From Bacteroidia bacterium (lineage in GTDB: Bacteria > Bacteroidota > Bacteroidia > J057 > JADKCL01): a stretch of DNA of 64,000 nt. Each line of letters begins with the position of its first letter. Positions within the stretch are counted from its first letter, which is position 1. The stretch covers positions 124,001 through 188,000 of the forward strand of contig JACJYV010000004.1 in assembly GCA_020635905.1 (NCBI GenBank). Reading direction: 5' to 3'. Shown here piece after piece: positions 33,587 to 43,300 of the stretch. The notes under the pieces are model-generated. The model searched no databases. It was not told where the DNA came from and was given only the letters and a program-made list of their open reading frames with translations. The position numbers and the translations under genes are program-made.

Positions 33587-34217
33587 GTACTTCTTTCAGG
33601 TTTGAAAATGAAAAGGATGAAAAGGGCTGGTAACGGCCCACGTAAAAGGAAGGTTCGTCCTCCCCGTATAAAATATTGGCGAAATCGCCTGATTTACTGC
33701 GAAAATCCACGCTGAAGCCCATATACCCTTGTTGATACACAAAGGGAAGCTCGCCTTCGCTGCCAAAATATTCCACCCAGCGCAGGTCGTCGGCCACAAA
33801 TTTGATGCCGTCCACCTCCACGGCTTTGCCGGGCTCCCAATCGTCGGGGTGGGGCAAACCACCCGGATACTGGCGGGCAAAGCTCATCATGTAAAAGCCC
33901 TGGGCCTCGGCCAGCCAGCCTTCGCGCCCGTCGTCGAACAGGGCGTACCATTCGCTCCAGGTGCCGCCGTCGTACATCAGTTTGATGCGGCCCGCCAGGT
34001 AAAACCCTGTGTTGTCATACACTCCCGTGGTACCCACCTGAAAAGGAGAGAGGTCGCTCAGGAGTTGGGCCACCTTGCCCATGGATTTGAGGTCCATGTC
34101 GTGTCGCACCACGTTGGAGCGGCAGAAGGTGCAGGTGGTCATGATCGAGATGGAGGAATGAAATTCCAGCGGCGCACCACAGGAAGGACATTCGTATTGT
34201 TTGATTTCGTGGCTCAC
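33561..34217 (-). CDS. DUF4178 protein with zinc ribbon, soluble paralogue
   Basis: The likely start is the GTG at 34217-34215, whose bases overlap the TGA stop of the SpeD-like gene (GTGA), giving 218 residues. The longer ATG frame to 34268 would overlap by 55 bases and adds a low-complexity tail. The zinc ribbon is C10-P-S-C13 and C29-T-F-C32. DUF4178 follows (VGTTGVYDNTGFYLAGRIKLMYDGGTWSEWYALFDDGREGWLAEAQG, YFGSEGELPF in part). There are no membrane segments, unlike its neighbour. The pair may form a heteromer with the membrane copy. Confidence 0.85.
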   Translation of the reverse strand: MSHEIKQYECPSCGAPLEFHSSISIMTTCTFCRSNVVRHDMDLKSMGKVAQLLSDLSPFQVGTTGVYDNTGFYLAGRIKLMYDGGTWSEWYALFDDGREGWLAEAQGFYMMSFARQYPGGLPHPDDWEPGKAVEVDGIKFVADDLRWVEYFGSEGELPFVYQQGYMGFSVDFRSKSGDFANILYGEDEPSFYVGRYQPFSSFSFSNLKEVHGWESEQP

Positions 34218-34546
34218 GAGGCAGGTTGGGTCATTTGGTGGGGAATAATTTGATGGGCGGCCTGGCACAACAGCATGAATCTTTCCAGCATTCCTGCGTT
34301 GCAGCTGCTCAGTTCCACATAGGTCTGGGCCCGCTCGGGAAAGGTGTGCACTGCCAGGTGGCTTTCGCCCAGCAGCCAGAGGGCAGTATAGCCCTGGGGT
34401 GAAAAATGGTGCTCATTGAAACCCAGGCGGGTAAAACCCGCTTCATCCAGAAATCCCTCCATCTGACGGCGCAGGAAAGCGGGCTCTGTATTGCCTATCC
34501 AGAAGGAACGGTTCCAAATATCTGCTACGGTGCTGGCTTCAGCCAT
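34214..34546 (-). CDS. speD: SpeD-like S-adenosylmethionine decarboxylase proenzyme
   Basis: The 110-residue protein has the hallmark of prokaryotic AdoMet decarboxylases: GESHLAVHTFPERAQTYVELSSCN at residues 60-83. Ser62 would become the pyruvoyl group after self-cleavage between Glu61 and Ser62. His67 and Cys82 occupy the processing and proton-donor positions. It is slightly shorter than typical SpeD. The product, decarboxylated SAM, is the aminopropyl donor for spermidine synthases such as the one encoded downstream. It is the first gene of the operon, with a weak TAACTTCG -7 box at 34576-34569. Confidence 0.85.
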   Translation of the reverse strand: MAEASTVADIWNRSFWIGNTEPAFLRRQMEGFLDEAGFTRLGFNEHHFSPQGYTALWLLGESHLAVHTFPERAQTYVELSSCNAGMLERFMLLCQAAHQIIPHQMTQPAS

Positions 34547-34568
34547 TTACTTATGGGGTTAACGAGGT

Positions 34569-34576
34569 CGAAGTTA
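34569..34576 (-). promoter_or_regulatory. Candidate -7 element for the SpeD/DUF4178/SpeE operon
   Basis: TAACTTCG on the minus strand, one mismatch to TAnnTTTG, 22 bases before the SpeD ATG. No clear -33 TTG. Confidence 0.35.
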
Positions 34577-34636
34577 CAAAAAACAGTAAAGGGGTAAAAG
34601 GACGAATTTTCCCCTTAATTTTCTGATTGGCCCAGC

Positions 34637-35029
34637 TCAGGGGCGGATGAAGGTGTACACGTTAATCACCCCGTTTTCAGGCGCAGAGTAAACCATGGAA
34701 TCCTGGGTCATTTTCTTGATGGAATAGGCCAGCAGCACATCGTAGGTCATGACCGAGTTACAGGTGTCGGACATGGTGTAGGGATGAATGGTGGGAGAAT
34801 TATTGTACTGGGTAATGCTCAAATCCCCGTCTGAGGTAAAGGTGTAAATGATGTCTCCCTTATTCCAGTTCAAAGAGGAAACCACCTGTCCTGAAAAATT
34901 TTTGGATACCCGCGACATTTCACTCCAGTCTCCCAGGATCATGGTTTCATATCCGGGACAGGTATCTTTCTTTTTGCATCCCACAAAAACAATCACAGCC
35001 AGGAAAAGGAAGGTCAAAATGCGTTTCAT
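34637..35029 (-). CDS. Lipocalin-like small lipoprotein
   Basis: The 130-residue protein has a lipoprotein signal (LAVIVFVGCKKKD, Cys18). Its body starts ILGDWSEMSRV and continues with alternating strands (DIIYTFTSDGDLSITQYN, MTYDVLLAYSIKKM), the layout of lipocalin-like Bacteroidota lipoproteins. Function unknown. It lies 90 bases upstream of the SpeD gene on the same strand, so read-through into the operon is possible. Confidence 0.7.
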   Translation of the reverse strand: MKRILTFLFLAVIVFVGCKKKDTCPGYETMILGDWSEMSRVSKNFSGQVVSSLNWNKGDIIYTFTSDGDLSITQYNNSPTIHPYTMSDTCNSVMTYDVLLAYSIKKMTQDSMVYSAPENGVINVYTFIRP

Positions 35030-35239
35030 AGATTCTCAAATTGGGGGTTAAAGTGTTGGGATTCAAGTTAAGGAATCTTTTTGGAAAAGAGGTTGGAAAT
35101 GATCGAATGGAAGTTGAATAAAATTAATCCCCTTCCTCTTTGAAAATATCATTCCATTTCTTAAATTGTCATTGCCTCATAACTGCCAGGTTATTTATTC
35201 ATTGTTTAACTGTAAACAGAACCTTTTAACTATTTCACC

Positions 35240-36835
35240 ATGATAACTTTCATTTCAAAAACCCGGCAGGGTTGCGCATGGCTTGTGGCAACCTTTTTAC
35301 TTGCATCTTCGCTTTTTGCTCAAAATCCCATTGATATTAACAACATCAGTGCAGGAACCCAACCTGCGGGATTGTTTTTTTACGATTCCTCTGGCGATCC
35401 CAACTATGAAGTCCCCCGGGGCTCTGGCAAGCATTGCAATTATGCAAGTTCTGTCTGGATTGGCGGACTTGACGGGCAGGATAATCTCCATCTTGCGGCT
35501 GCCACCTACAGCCAGGGAGGGATTGATTTTCGGGCGGGTGCAATTGGCGATTCGTATGCAACTCATACCCAACGTTACTATAAAGTATGGAGGGTTTCAA
35601 AATCTGCAATTGACTATCACAAAGCCACTTATAACCAACCTGGCTATTTGGTGCCGGCTGAAATTTCAGCCTGGCCGGCGCATGGAGACGTATCCAACGG
35701 GGAATCCCGCGAACTCGCGCCTTATGTAGATTTGAATGGAAACAATAACTATGAACCTGAACAGGGAGACTATCCCGCCATCCTGGGAGATCAGGCACTA
35801 TATGTGATTTTCAATGATGACGTTACCCACTACGAGTCTGGAGGGCTACCCCTGAATGTTGAAATTCACTGTATGATGTATGGCTGGGATGATCCGTCCC
35901 GTCCTGAGATCAATAACACCCTTTTCATGCATTTTACCGTTTTTAATCGTTCCCAGATAGATTATCATGACACCTATTTCGGCTTTTTTGACGATTTCGA
36001 GATTGGAAATTACCTGGATGATTACCTTGGGAGCGACCCGGCTTTGGATGCATTCTTTGGGTATAATGGGGATAATAATGACGAGGGCCCCACGGGGTAC
36101 GGCACCACGCCTCCCGCTCTGGCCGTGACCTTTCTGAATCGTTCCCTGACTTCATTTATGTATTTCGAAAACAGTTCGACCGCCTACGGAAATCCTGATT
36201 CTGCCCGAAATTATTACGATTACATGCAATCTACCTGGAAGGATGGAAGTCATTTGACCTGGGGTGGAAATGGGCATAATGGTTGGTCTCCCACCAATTA
36301 CGCCTTTCCCTCTGACCCGGGAACGGGATGGAGTTGTGTTTCACCTTCCATGATTCCCGGGGATATGCGTGGCGTGGGCTCAACCGGGCCATTTGATCTG
36401 CAGGCAGGCTCATTTGAATGCTTTGATCTTGCCATTACCTACGCCAGGGCCTCTGGAGGCACCCAAAATTTCTCGGTCAGCACCCTCAAAGCTCAAATTC
36501 CCCTGGTCAAAAGCTGGTATGCCAATCACAACCCGCTTTGCGGGGTAAGTTCAGTGGTGGGAGAAGAGGAGGAATTGACCCAGGACCAGCATATTTCAGT
36601 TTTCCCCAATCCCGGAAATGGGACGTTTTATGTTGAACTTCCCCCCAACCTGGTTTCAGACGGGGTAAACCTGAGATTGTACACCTCCACTGGACAACTT
36701 TTTCAGAAAAAAAGGCTTGAAAAGGGAAATGCTGACACCGTGATTCCATTTCAGGGGCTTTCGCCTGGAATTTATCTGCTGGAGGTACAAAGTAATTCAG
36801 GAAAATTCACCCACAAGGTGGTGGTCACGAATTAA
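35240..36835 (+). CDS. T9SS-secreted protein of unknown function
   Basis: The 531-residue protein has a signal peptide (CAWLVATFLLASSLFAQ) and a large beta-rich domain starting DINNISAGTQPAGLFFYDSS. It contains calcium-binding-like stretches (DLNGNNNYEPEQGDYP, NGDNNDEGPTG), and a type A sorting tail (VFPNPGNGTFYVEL ... HKVVVTN) closes it. The N-terminal region is a family seen repeatedly in Saprospiria and relatives as a surface protein, without an assigned role. The gene stands alone; a perfect palindromic hairpin lies 58 bases after the stop. Confidence 0.85.
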   Translation: MITFISKTRQGCAWLVATFLLASSLFAQNPIDINNISAGTQPAGLFFYDSSGDPNYEVPRGSGKHCNYASSVWIGGLDGQDNLHLAAATYSQGGIDFRAGAIGDSYATHTQRYYKVWRVSKSAIDYHKATYNQPGYLVPAEISAWPAHGDVSNGESRELAPYVDLNGNNNYEPEQGDYPAILGDQALYVIFNDDVTHYESGGLPLNVEIHCMMYGWDDPSRPEINNTLFMHFTVFNRSQIDYHDTYFGFFDDFEIGNYLDDYLGSDPALDAFFGYNGDNNDEGPTGYGTTPPALAVTFLNRSLTSFMYFENSSTAYGNPDSARNYYDYMQSTWKDGSHLTWGGNGHNGWSPTNYAFPSDPGTGWSCVSPSMIPGDMRGVGSTGPFDLQAGSFECFDLAITYARASGGTQNFSVSTLKAQIPLVKSWYANHNPLCGVSSVVGEEEELTQDQHISVFPNPGNGTFYVELPPNLVSDGVNLRLYTSTGQLFQKKRLEKGNADTVIPFQGLSPGIYLLEVQSNSGKFTHKVVVTN

Positions 36836-36893
36836 GGAGTAAACTCAATAGAAATTAGCTGCGACTTAAACGACAACAAGTTGTCCCAAAATG

Positions 36894-36919
36894 TAAGGCC
36901 AGGAAATTTCCTGGCCTTA
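36894..36919. terminator. Perfect 26-bp palindrome, hairpin between convergent genes
   Basis: TAAGGCCAGGAAATTTCCTGGCCTTA is its own reverse complement. Its arm TAAGGCCAGGA is shared with the hairpin at 18426-18453. Likely a bidirectional terminator for 35240-36835 and 36984-37757. Confidence 0.65.
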
Positions 36920-36983
36920 TTCGAGGATGGGCCATTCCCGCATTGCGACTTCAATCCTTAAGATTAAAAATTTCCTGGAAGCC

Positions 36984-37757
36984 TCAGTGCGAATGCGGCA
37001 GGAAATTCAACCCCAGATACACAAAACCCACCACAATGATCAGTCCAGCGCTCAGTAAATGGGTGTTGATTCTGCCTTCAAACCTTTCCAGCCGGGCGGT
37101 AATGAAATCCCTGGCGATGAAGAAAAGGGATAAAAAAGTCAGCAAAATCAGGCCCATGCCCAGCATATAGGTGCCAATAATGGCGACGATATGGGCAAAA
37201 CTGCCCGCCGCGCCCGCTACCAGCAGCGGGGCCAGGGAGGTGGGACAGGGAATAAATCCTGTCACCATGCCGGCCAGGGTGGCTTTGCGAAAGCTCTTTT
37301 GATCCTGATCATCAGTTGGATTCGTTTCCGTGGGGGCCAGGCTCAGGCCTTCAAATTTCATTTGGCCTGGCTGCGGCTGTGCGGGAGCACCCAATTGGGT
37401 AAGATGGGGCCCCGCATGGTCGTGGCCGCAGGCGCATTTGCCATCCTCCCGCGGACGGGAATATTTCCAGAACAGATAACTGCCAAAACCAATCACAATC
37501 AGCGGCGCCACCCACTCGATCACTTCAAATACAACCTCACTTTGTACCAGGTCCATCAACTGATTCAGGGCAAAAGCCAGGATGATCAGCAGGGCAAAAT
37601 GGGAGAAAATCAGGCTGCCTGCCATGGCAAAGAGGTGTTTCCAGCGCATTTTCTCACCCAGCAAAAAGGCCGCCATCACGGTTTTGCCATGTCCGGGTTC
37701 CAGGCCGTGGAGCAGCCCGAAGAGAAATGTCGTGCCAAAGGCAAATGAGTTTCCCAT
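36984..37757 (-). CDS. NicO/RcnA-like nickel/cobalt (metal) exporter
   Basis: The 257-residue protein has six predicted membrane helices. The first carries the NicO signature GLLHGLEPGHGKTVMAAFLLGE with both His residues. Between helices 3 and 4 is a cytosolic metal-binding loop with CACGHDHAGPH. Helix 4 has MVTGFIPCPTSLAPLL, typical of the NicO/RcnA/UreH-like group. It probably exports Ni, Co or a similar divalent ion; the CxCxH loop could also suit copper. Divergent from the SDR gene at 37802 with a 44-bp gap. Confidence 0.85.
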   Translation of the reverse strand: MGNSFAFGTTFLFGLLHGLEPGHGKTVMAAFLLGEKMRWKHLFAMAGSLIFSHFALLIILAFALNQLMDLVQSEVVFEVIEWVAPLIVIGFGSYLFWKYSRPREDGKCACGHDHAGPHLTQLGAPAQPQPGQMKFEGLSLAPTETNPTDDQDQKSFRKATLAGMVTGFIPCPTSLAPLLVAGAAGSFAHIVAIIGTYMLGMGLILLTFLSLFFIARDFITARLERFEGRINTHLLSAGLIIVVGFVYLGLNFLPHSH

Positions 37758-37801
37758 GCGCTAAAATTAACCATTTTCTTATCTTAACCGTTATTGAAAT
37801 C

Positions 37802-38491
37802 ATGGAAAAAGGAAAAATCATTCTGGTTACAGGCGCCAATCGCGGGATTGGCCGGAAAATCTGCCGCCAACTGGCGGAATTGGGTCATCAGGTCATTCTG
37901 ACGGCCAGAAACCTGGAAAAAGGAAGGGAAGCGGCCGCGACCCTGAAAGGCGCAGTCACGATGATCCAGTTGGATGTAGCCTCAGCCGCAAGCAGCAAAG
38001 CGGCTGCGGATCAGGTGGAATCCCAGTTTGGCAAACTGGATGTGCTGATCAATAACGCGGCCATGATGCCCCCCAACGAGCGCCTCCCCGTGGCCAGTCT
38101 CGACAAAATCCGTGAAACCATGGAGAGCAATGTATATGGTCCCCTGGGCCTGGCCCAGGAAATGCTGCCTTTGCTACGTCAAAGTTCCCAGGGCAGGATC
38201 ATCAACCTCAGCAGCGGCATGGGCGCCCTCGACGATCTGGGCACGGGCTATGCCGCGTACAGGTTGTCCAAAGCCTGGCTCAACTCGGCCACCATCCTGC
38301 TGGCCAACGAACTGGAAAGGGAAGGCATACGGGTGAATGCCATGTGTCCGGGTTGGGTGCAAACAGATATGGGGGGTAAAGGCGCCCCACGGACCGTGCA
38401 AAAAGGGGCGGAAACCGCGGTTTGGTTGTCTCTGGAAAAGGAAATCCCGATCGGAAAATTTTTCCGGGACAAAAGGGTGATCAGTTGGTAA
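37802..38491 (+). CDS. Short-chain dehydrogenase/reductase
   Basis: From the ATG at 37802 the protein has 229 residues with full SDR signatures: cofactor loop VTGANRGIGRKI, DVLINNAAMM, catalytic Ser in INLSSGMGAL and YRLSK (Tyr/Lys), then CPGWVQTDMGG. The Arg after the glycine motif (TARN) suggests NADP(H), as in carbonyl reductases. Substrate unknown. It ends 2 bases from the convergent small secreted protein gene. Confidence 0.9.
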   Translation: MEKGKIILVTGANRGIGRKICRQLAELGHQVILTARNLEKGREAAATLKGAVTMIQLDVASAASSKAAADQVESQFGKLDVLINNAAMMPPNERLPVASLDKIRETMESNVYGPLGLAQEMLPLLRQSSQGRIINLSSGMGALDDLGTGYAAYRLSKAWLNSATILLANELEREGIRVNAMCPGWVQTDMGGKGAPRTVQKGAETAVWLSLEKEIPIGKFFRDKRVISW

Positions 38492-38493
38492 GG

Positions 38494-38892
38494 TCAGGGG
38501 GTAATGGTAAACTCCAGAATGCTGACCAGACTGCCAGGACAAACGGTACTGAATCTGGTGCCTGCAGGCAGCCAGACGGGACCATCTGGAAGGGTGAAAA
38601 GGCCACTGGCAGTGCCTGAAGCAATGCCGCTTCCGCTCAGGTAATACTGGTTTCCATTGATATTAATGGCCGATTTTGCATATCCTGCGGTAGTACAATT
38701 GGAGGCCGTGGTGGTATTATAGGGGAAGTCGGCAACCATGCCGGAAATTTTCCAAACTTTGCCGGGAGGCACTGTATCCTGCACACTGCTGATCAGCAAT
38801 ACCTGGCTGAAAGTCAGGGTTTGAGCAGATGCTTTTGACTGGATAAAAAGCCCGATGATTAGAAAGGCTAACAGGTATTTCGTGAATTTCAT
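38494..38892 (-). CDS. Small secreted protein, paralogue 1
   Basis: The 132-residue protein has a signal peptide (LLAFLIIGLFIQSKASAQ). The mature part shares the order L.FS.VLL.S...DTVPPGKVWK, a middle with Ile-Asn-Gly-Asn (NINGNQYYL), GTASG, PVWLPAGTRFSTVCPGS and a terminal SILEFTITP with the gene at 39831. It is a small beta-sandwich-like domain with one conserved cysteine pair (NCTT.., VCPG). Unknown function. Divergent from the DUF1571/LysM gene. Confidence 0.8.
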   Translation of the reverse strand: MKFTKYLLAFLIIGLFIQSKASAQTLTFSQVLLISSVQDTVPPGKVWKISGMVADFPYNTTTASNCTTAGYAKSAININGNQYYLSGSGIASGTASGLFTLPDGPVWLPAGTRFSTVCPGSLVSILEFTITP

Positions 38893-38973
38893 GAGGTTAT
38901 TTTTGCCTCAATTTATTGTAAAAAATCCAACTGCCTTGAGTTTTATCTCTATTTTTATCCTGAAAATATCAAC

Positions 38974-39819
38974 ATGCTTCGTATCCTGCTGCTGCTTTCC
39001 TTTATTTCCCTGCTTCCCGAACCTGTGCCGCGGGAGGATCTTTCGGCGGCGGAATGGATGAAAAGCATGTTTTCTGCCTGTGCCAAAGTAAGGACCATGG
39101 AGTATGTGCTCAACAAAGGAGAGCGCATTGGGGGGAAGATACTTTACCAAAGGTCTTATACCAAAGTGGCCTACGGCCCTTTCCGGGCCTATTCCCGTCC
39201 CCTGGAAGGGGAACAGGGACCTGAGTTGCTGTATAACGGGGCAGGCACGGCCCACAAAACCCTGGTGGATACCCACGGATTTCCCTGGTTCAATCTGTCG
39301 CTTGATCCCAAAGGCAGCCTCATGCGCAAAGATCAGCACCACACCTTTCTGGACGCAGGCTACATCAAACTGGTGCCCGTTTTGCTGTATTACCAGGACG
39401 AATTACTCCCTGATCATCTGGATGTGCGAATTCTGGGCAGAGAAGAGGTTTTTGGAGAAGATTGCATCCATCTCGACTGGTATATTCCCGATTATAAGTG
39501 GGTAAATTATCAAATAAAATCTGGCGAAACGCTGGCCGGGATCGAGCAAACTTTTCGGGTGCCCGGCTACCTCATTCTGGAGCGAAATACCAACCTTACA
39601 GATTGGGACAAATTGCCTGCAGGCGAAATTATCCAGATTCCAACTGCCTACGGAAAGCGCATTGAATTATGGATATCGAGCGAAGGAAAGTTATTGCGCC
39701 AGTTCAAAGTGTATGATGATCAGGGCCTTTACGAGCATTTTACCTACGAAAAACTCGCCGTCAATCTCCCATTTACTGAGTTGGATTTTGATCGGGGGAA
39801 TCCTGATTATGGGTTTTAA
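38974..39819 (+). CDS. DUF1571-like exported protein with an internal LysM module
   Basis: The 281-residue protein has a signal peptide (LRILLLLSFISLLPE). A DUF1571-type domain begins AAEWMKSMFSACAKVRTMEYVLNKGERIGGK and includes YQRSYTKVAYGP and LYNGAG. Around residues 178-228 a LysM-like segment is inserted (VNYQIKSGETLAGIEQTFRVPGYLILERN.N, AGEIIQIPTAYGKR), after which the DUF1571 fold resumes (WISSEGKLLRQFKVYDDQGLYEHFTYE). LysM binds peptidoglycan or chitin. Insertion within another domain is unusual. It is flanked on both sides by paralogous small secreted protein genes and is close to a chitinase gene. Confidence 0.75.
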   Translation: MLRILLLLSFISLLPEPVPREDLSAAEWMKSMFSACAKVRTMEYVLNKGERIGGKILYQRSYTKVAYGPFRAYSRPLEGEQGPELLYNGAGTAHKTLVDTHGFPWFNLSLDPKGSLMRKDQHHTFLDAGYIKLVPVLLYYQDELLPDHLDVRILGREEVFGEDCIHLDWYIPDYKWVNYQIKSGETLAGIEQTFRVPGYLILERNTNLTDWDKLPAGEIIQIPTAYGKRIELWISSEGKLLRQFKVYDDQGLYEHFTYEKLAVNLPFTELDFDRGNPDYGF

Positions 39820-39830
39820 TTATCCCAGAT

Positions 39831-40226
39831 TTAAGGCGTAACCGTAAACTCAATGATGCTCAATTCTGATGCCGGGCAGGATGTGCGGATGCGGGTACCC
39901 GCTGGCAGCCATAATGGTAATGCGCCCCCTGAAAAATATGGCCCTCCAGAGCCCGTGGCAATGGCATCTGCCTGAATCAGACGCTTATTGCCGTTCAGGT
40001 AAACAGCCCGGTTTTCACCGTAATACAGTTGAGTACAGGTTGTATTATTTGCATCCTGGTATGTCCAACTGGTGAGCAAAGAATTCACCTTCCAAACCTT
40101 GCCCGGGGGAACCGTATCCTCTAAAGTACTTACCAACAACACCCTGCTGAAGTCAAGGGATTGGGCATTGGCCTGGCCCAGGAAGATCAGAAAGGGAAGG
40201 GTCAGAAGTAATAAAGTTTTTTTCAT
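39831..40226 (-). CDS. Small secreted protein, paralogue 2
   Basis: Translated from the internal ATG at 40226 (an ATG five codons earlier is also possible) it has 131 residues, with signal KKTLLLLTLPFLIFLGQANAQ. It is clearly homologous to the gene at 38494: LDFSRVLLVSTLEDTVPPGK, AVYLNGNKRL, PLWLPAGTRIRTSCPAS, IIEFTVTP. The pair arose by duplication around the DUF1571/LysM gene. It lies upstream of nothing on its strand and downstream of the LysM gene on the opposite one (gap 11 bases). Confidence 0.8.
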   Translation of the reverse strand: MKKTLLLLTLPFLIFLGQANAQSLDFSRVLLVSTLEDTVPPGKVWKVNSLLTSWTYQDANNTTCTQLYYGENRAVYLNGNKRLIQADAIATGSGGPYFSGGALPLWLPAGTRIRTSCPASELSIIEFTVTP

Positions 40227-40301
40227 AAAGTGATTTTTCACAAGGTTAATCCTGCCTCAATGTCCACATTTTTTGATCAGGATCAGTCAAAGATATTCCC
40301 A

Positions 40302-43300
40302 CTATTTTTCTACCGCCAGTTTTCCGGTCAGTGACCTGCCAGCAAACTGAATCTGGTAAATGTACATGCCTGAAGGCACCTTTTCGAGGTTGATTTCCCT
40401 TGAAATGGCGCCTTTCACTTCCTGCCATTCATTTTCAAAGACCAGTTTTCCGTCCAGTCCAAATAACGAAACCCTCAGCAACCCGGCCTCTTGCATTTCG
40501 AGCCCCAGGTGGAGACGATCCCGGGCAGGATTGGGATAAATGACCAGTCCAGAGGAAAAGCCGTTTTTGGGCAGAATTTCGATAATTTTATGAAAATGCG
40601 AAGCCCCATCCAGATCCAACTGGCGCAGGCGGTAATAATTGATCTTGTTGGGATCAGCCAAAAAATCGGGCAGACCATAAGTGGCGCCCTGACCGGGTAA
40701 AGCAGTCGCTTCCACAAAATCCAGATCAGAAAAATCCATTTCACCCGCAGGATTGAATTCTCCTTTCTGTACCCAAAAACCAGCGTTTTGTTGCTCCTGG
40801 GCCGTTTCCCAATTGAGTTGAATGAAATTCTCCTGCCATTTTCCTTCCAAACTCAGCAAATCCAGGGGCAGAATGCATCCTTCAATGTCACCCGTCAAAG
40901 TCAGGTCAAAATTGCAATGCTGACCCGCAAACCCATCAATCAGGATGTAATAATCCATGGAGGGCGAAAGCAGCCCCGCCACATTCACGGGCACACTGTC
41001 CAGCAGTTTGTCAGCACAATAGATGGGCGCTCCCCAGCCCCCTCCCGTTTGGCAGCCAGCAGCTTCGTAGAGCATAAACTGGGCTCCGTTTCCGCCTGGA
41101 ATGGAGTTTTGGCAGGAAATATTGCTCAGGGTAAAATTGATTTGCGTGGAAGTACAAGTGGAAGAGGGGGTGGTGAATTTGTACCAGATGCTGTTTTCGA
41201 GGCGGGTAATGGTATTGGCGCCCGAGCATTCCGTGAGGGAAATGAGGGAAATGTTGAGAGGCGGGTCCTCTGCATTGGGCTTGCCCGTGGCCAGGGTGGT
41301 ACTGCCCGCGTAAGGCACATTGGCCTGGGTAATCAGGGGTGCATCCGCACAATGGTCCGTACCAAAGGCTTTGCGGGCTGCCCCGCTGGTCATTTGTCCC
41401 GACCAACCCGAAAAAGTAGCTCCCGCGTCCGAAAAAAAGCGGAAAGTGAGACATCCGCTGGGATTCTCCTCCGTGGCTTTGATCGTGAACAGGTTATTTT
41501 GATCCAGACTATTGCCCGTGTAACTGCAAATCAATCTGGAGGTGGCGTCAGGGCCATCATAGACGTGGAGGTAGTCGTAATTTTCCTCAATTTCAATGGC
41601 GCCAATTTCCGCCCAAACCACTTCCCCGGCCAGCAAAGCCGTTGCATCCGGGCAAAAAGTTTTCAGGTAATGTTCGTTATTGGCATAATTTCCCCCGCTG
41701 CCGCCCGTATCCTCAAAAGGAGCAATATTTGAACTGGAAACATAGGTGGTGCCCAGATTGGCGGCCTGCACATCGCACCTCAGGCTTCCCACCCAACCCA
41801 GGTTATTATTGGCTGCATCGCTGCGAAAGCCCACCGTGAGGCAGCGGTCAGTAGAAATGATGGTCCCCGGCTGCGGATAGGCCGACGAGGCACCCGTATA
41901 AACCCCAATCAGGGGGCTGGTCGTGTCTGGTCCGTCCCAGATGTACAGATAGTCATTTCCCGTGGTATTGGAGCGCAGCAACAACTGCACGGGCGCCAGC
42001 TGCATATCAAAATGCAATCTCACCGCGTCACCCGCATCAGGCACGCAAAAGGTCATGGTGTTGTTTTCGTTATTGGCATAATTTCCCGCCACTGAATCGC
42101 TGTCAAAAAACGGGTGAGAGCTCAGATTGCAATTCAGGGTGGCCGAATCGTTGGTGTTGAGCCAGATGGAATCGGGATAGAGGCGGGGACCCTCGCACTC
42201 CCAGGCCAGGGCAAAACCCGGGGTCACCGTGGCATTGTCTGAGGTAAATCTGAAGGTAAGGGCATCGCCTGTGCTGGTAATGGGAGCGGGAATGGTAGTC
42301 CCGGTCAGGGTGGCAATCAACGGCGAAGCCGTGGTGGGGCCGTCGTAGACATAGAGGTAATCCCAGTTCAGTTCCACATTGAAAACAGGAAAGCTGGCTT
42401 TCACAAACTGCCCGTTGGGACTCTGTATGGTCCACGAATAGTCCTCATTATTGCGGTAACTGCCCTGCGGTCCGCCTGTATCATACAAAGTATCCTGACA
42501 GACGGGTGTGCCGCAATCTGTGAATTTCTCTTTGATCAGATCCCACAATTCCGTGTACCCATCGTCATAGCTAAGCGCCCAGATGCCAATGCCGCCAATA
42601 TTTTTGTGGGGCACCAGATCAAATTTTTCTCCCAAACTGATCTCATCATCCACCCAGGCCTGCCGCCACTGACCCGTCAGCTGGAAGATCCAGGCAGGAG
42701 TCAGGCTGATGGGGTCCCAGTAGCGGGTATAGGTACCATCGTAATTATTCTTGACATAATTATAGGTGCGCGACCCGTTGAAACTGGTCGCGGAGGAAGG
42801 CACGGTGCCAGCCGTGGTCATGTATTCGTTGCCGTAGTAAGGCAACCCAATCAGCAGTTTGGAGCGGGTCACCCCCTGCCCGATGTAGTAAAGCACAGAA
42901 CGGGTGAGGTTGTAGGCAAACCATTGTGAACCAGAGTACAAAGGTGCATTGGGGCCTGCGGTGGTGGAACCCGAGTAGTAATATCCATAACCCATGATGA
43001 TAAACTGATCCAGGTAAGGATCCAGGGCGGCAATGTCAAAAGTATTATTCCAGTCCACTGAATAAAGGGCCATGGTAAGACTGGCCCCGGGAATAGCTGA
43101 CTTGAGCTGGTTGCTCAGATTCTGCATGAAGGTGGTGAAATTATTGCGCTGGGCGCCTGGGGTACCTTCAAAGTCAATGTTGACCCCATCTGCATTGCGA
43201 TACTGTACCACGGAAATGATGGAATCAATGAAGGTCTGCTGGGCGGTGGGATTGGTGAGGAAAGTGGTGTTATTTGCGCTGCCAAACAGGGTGGCGCACA

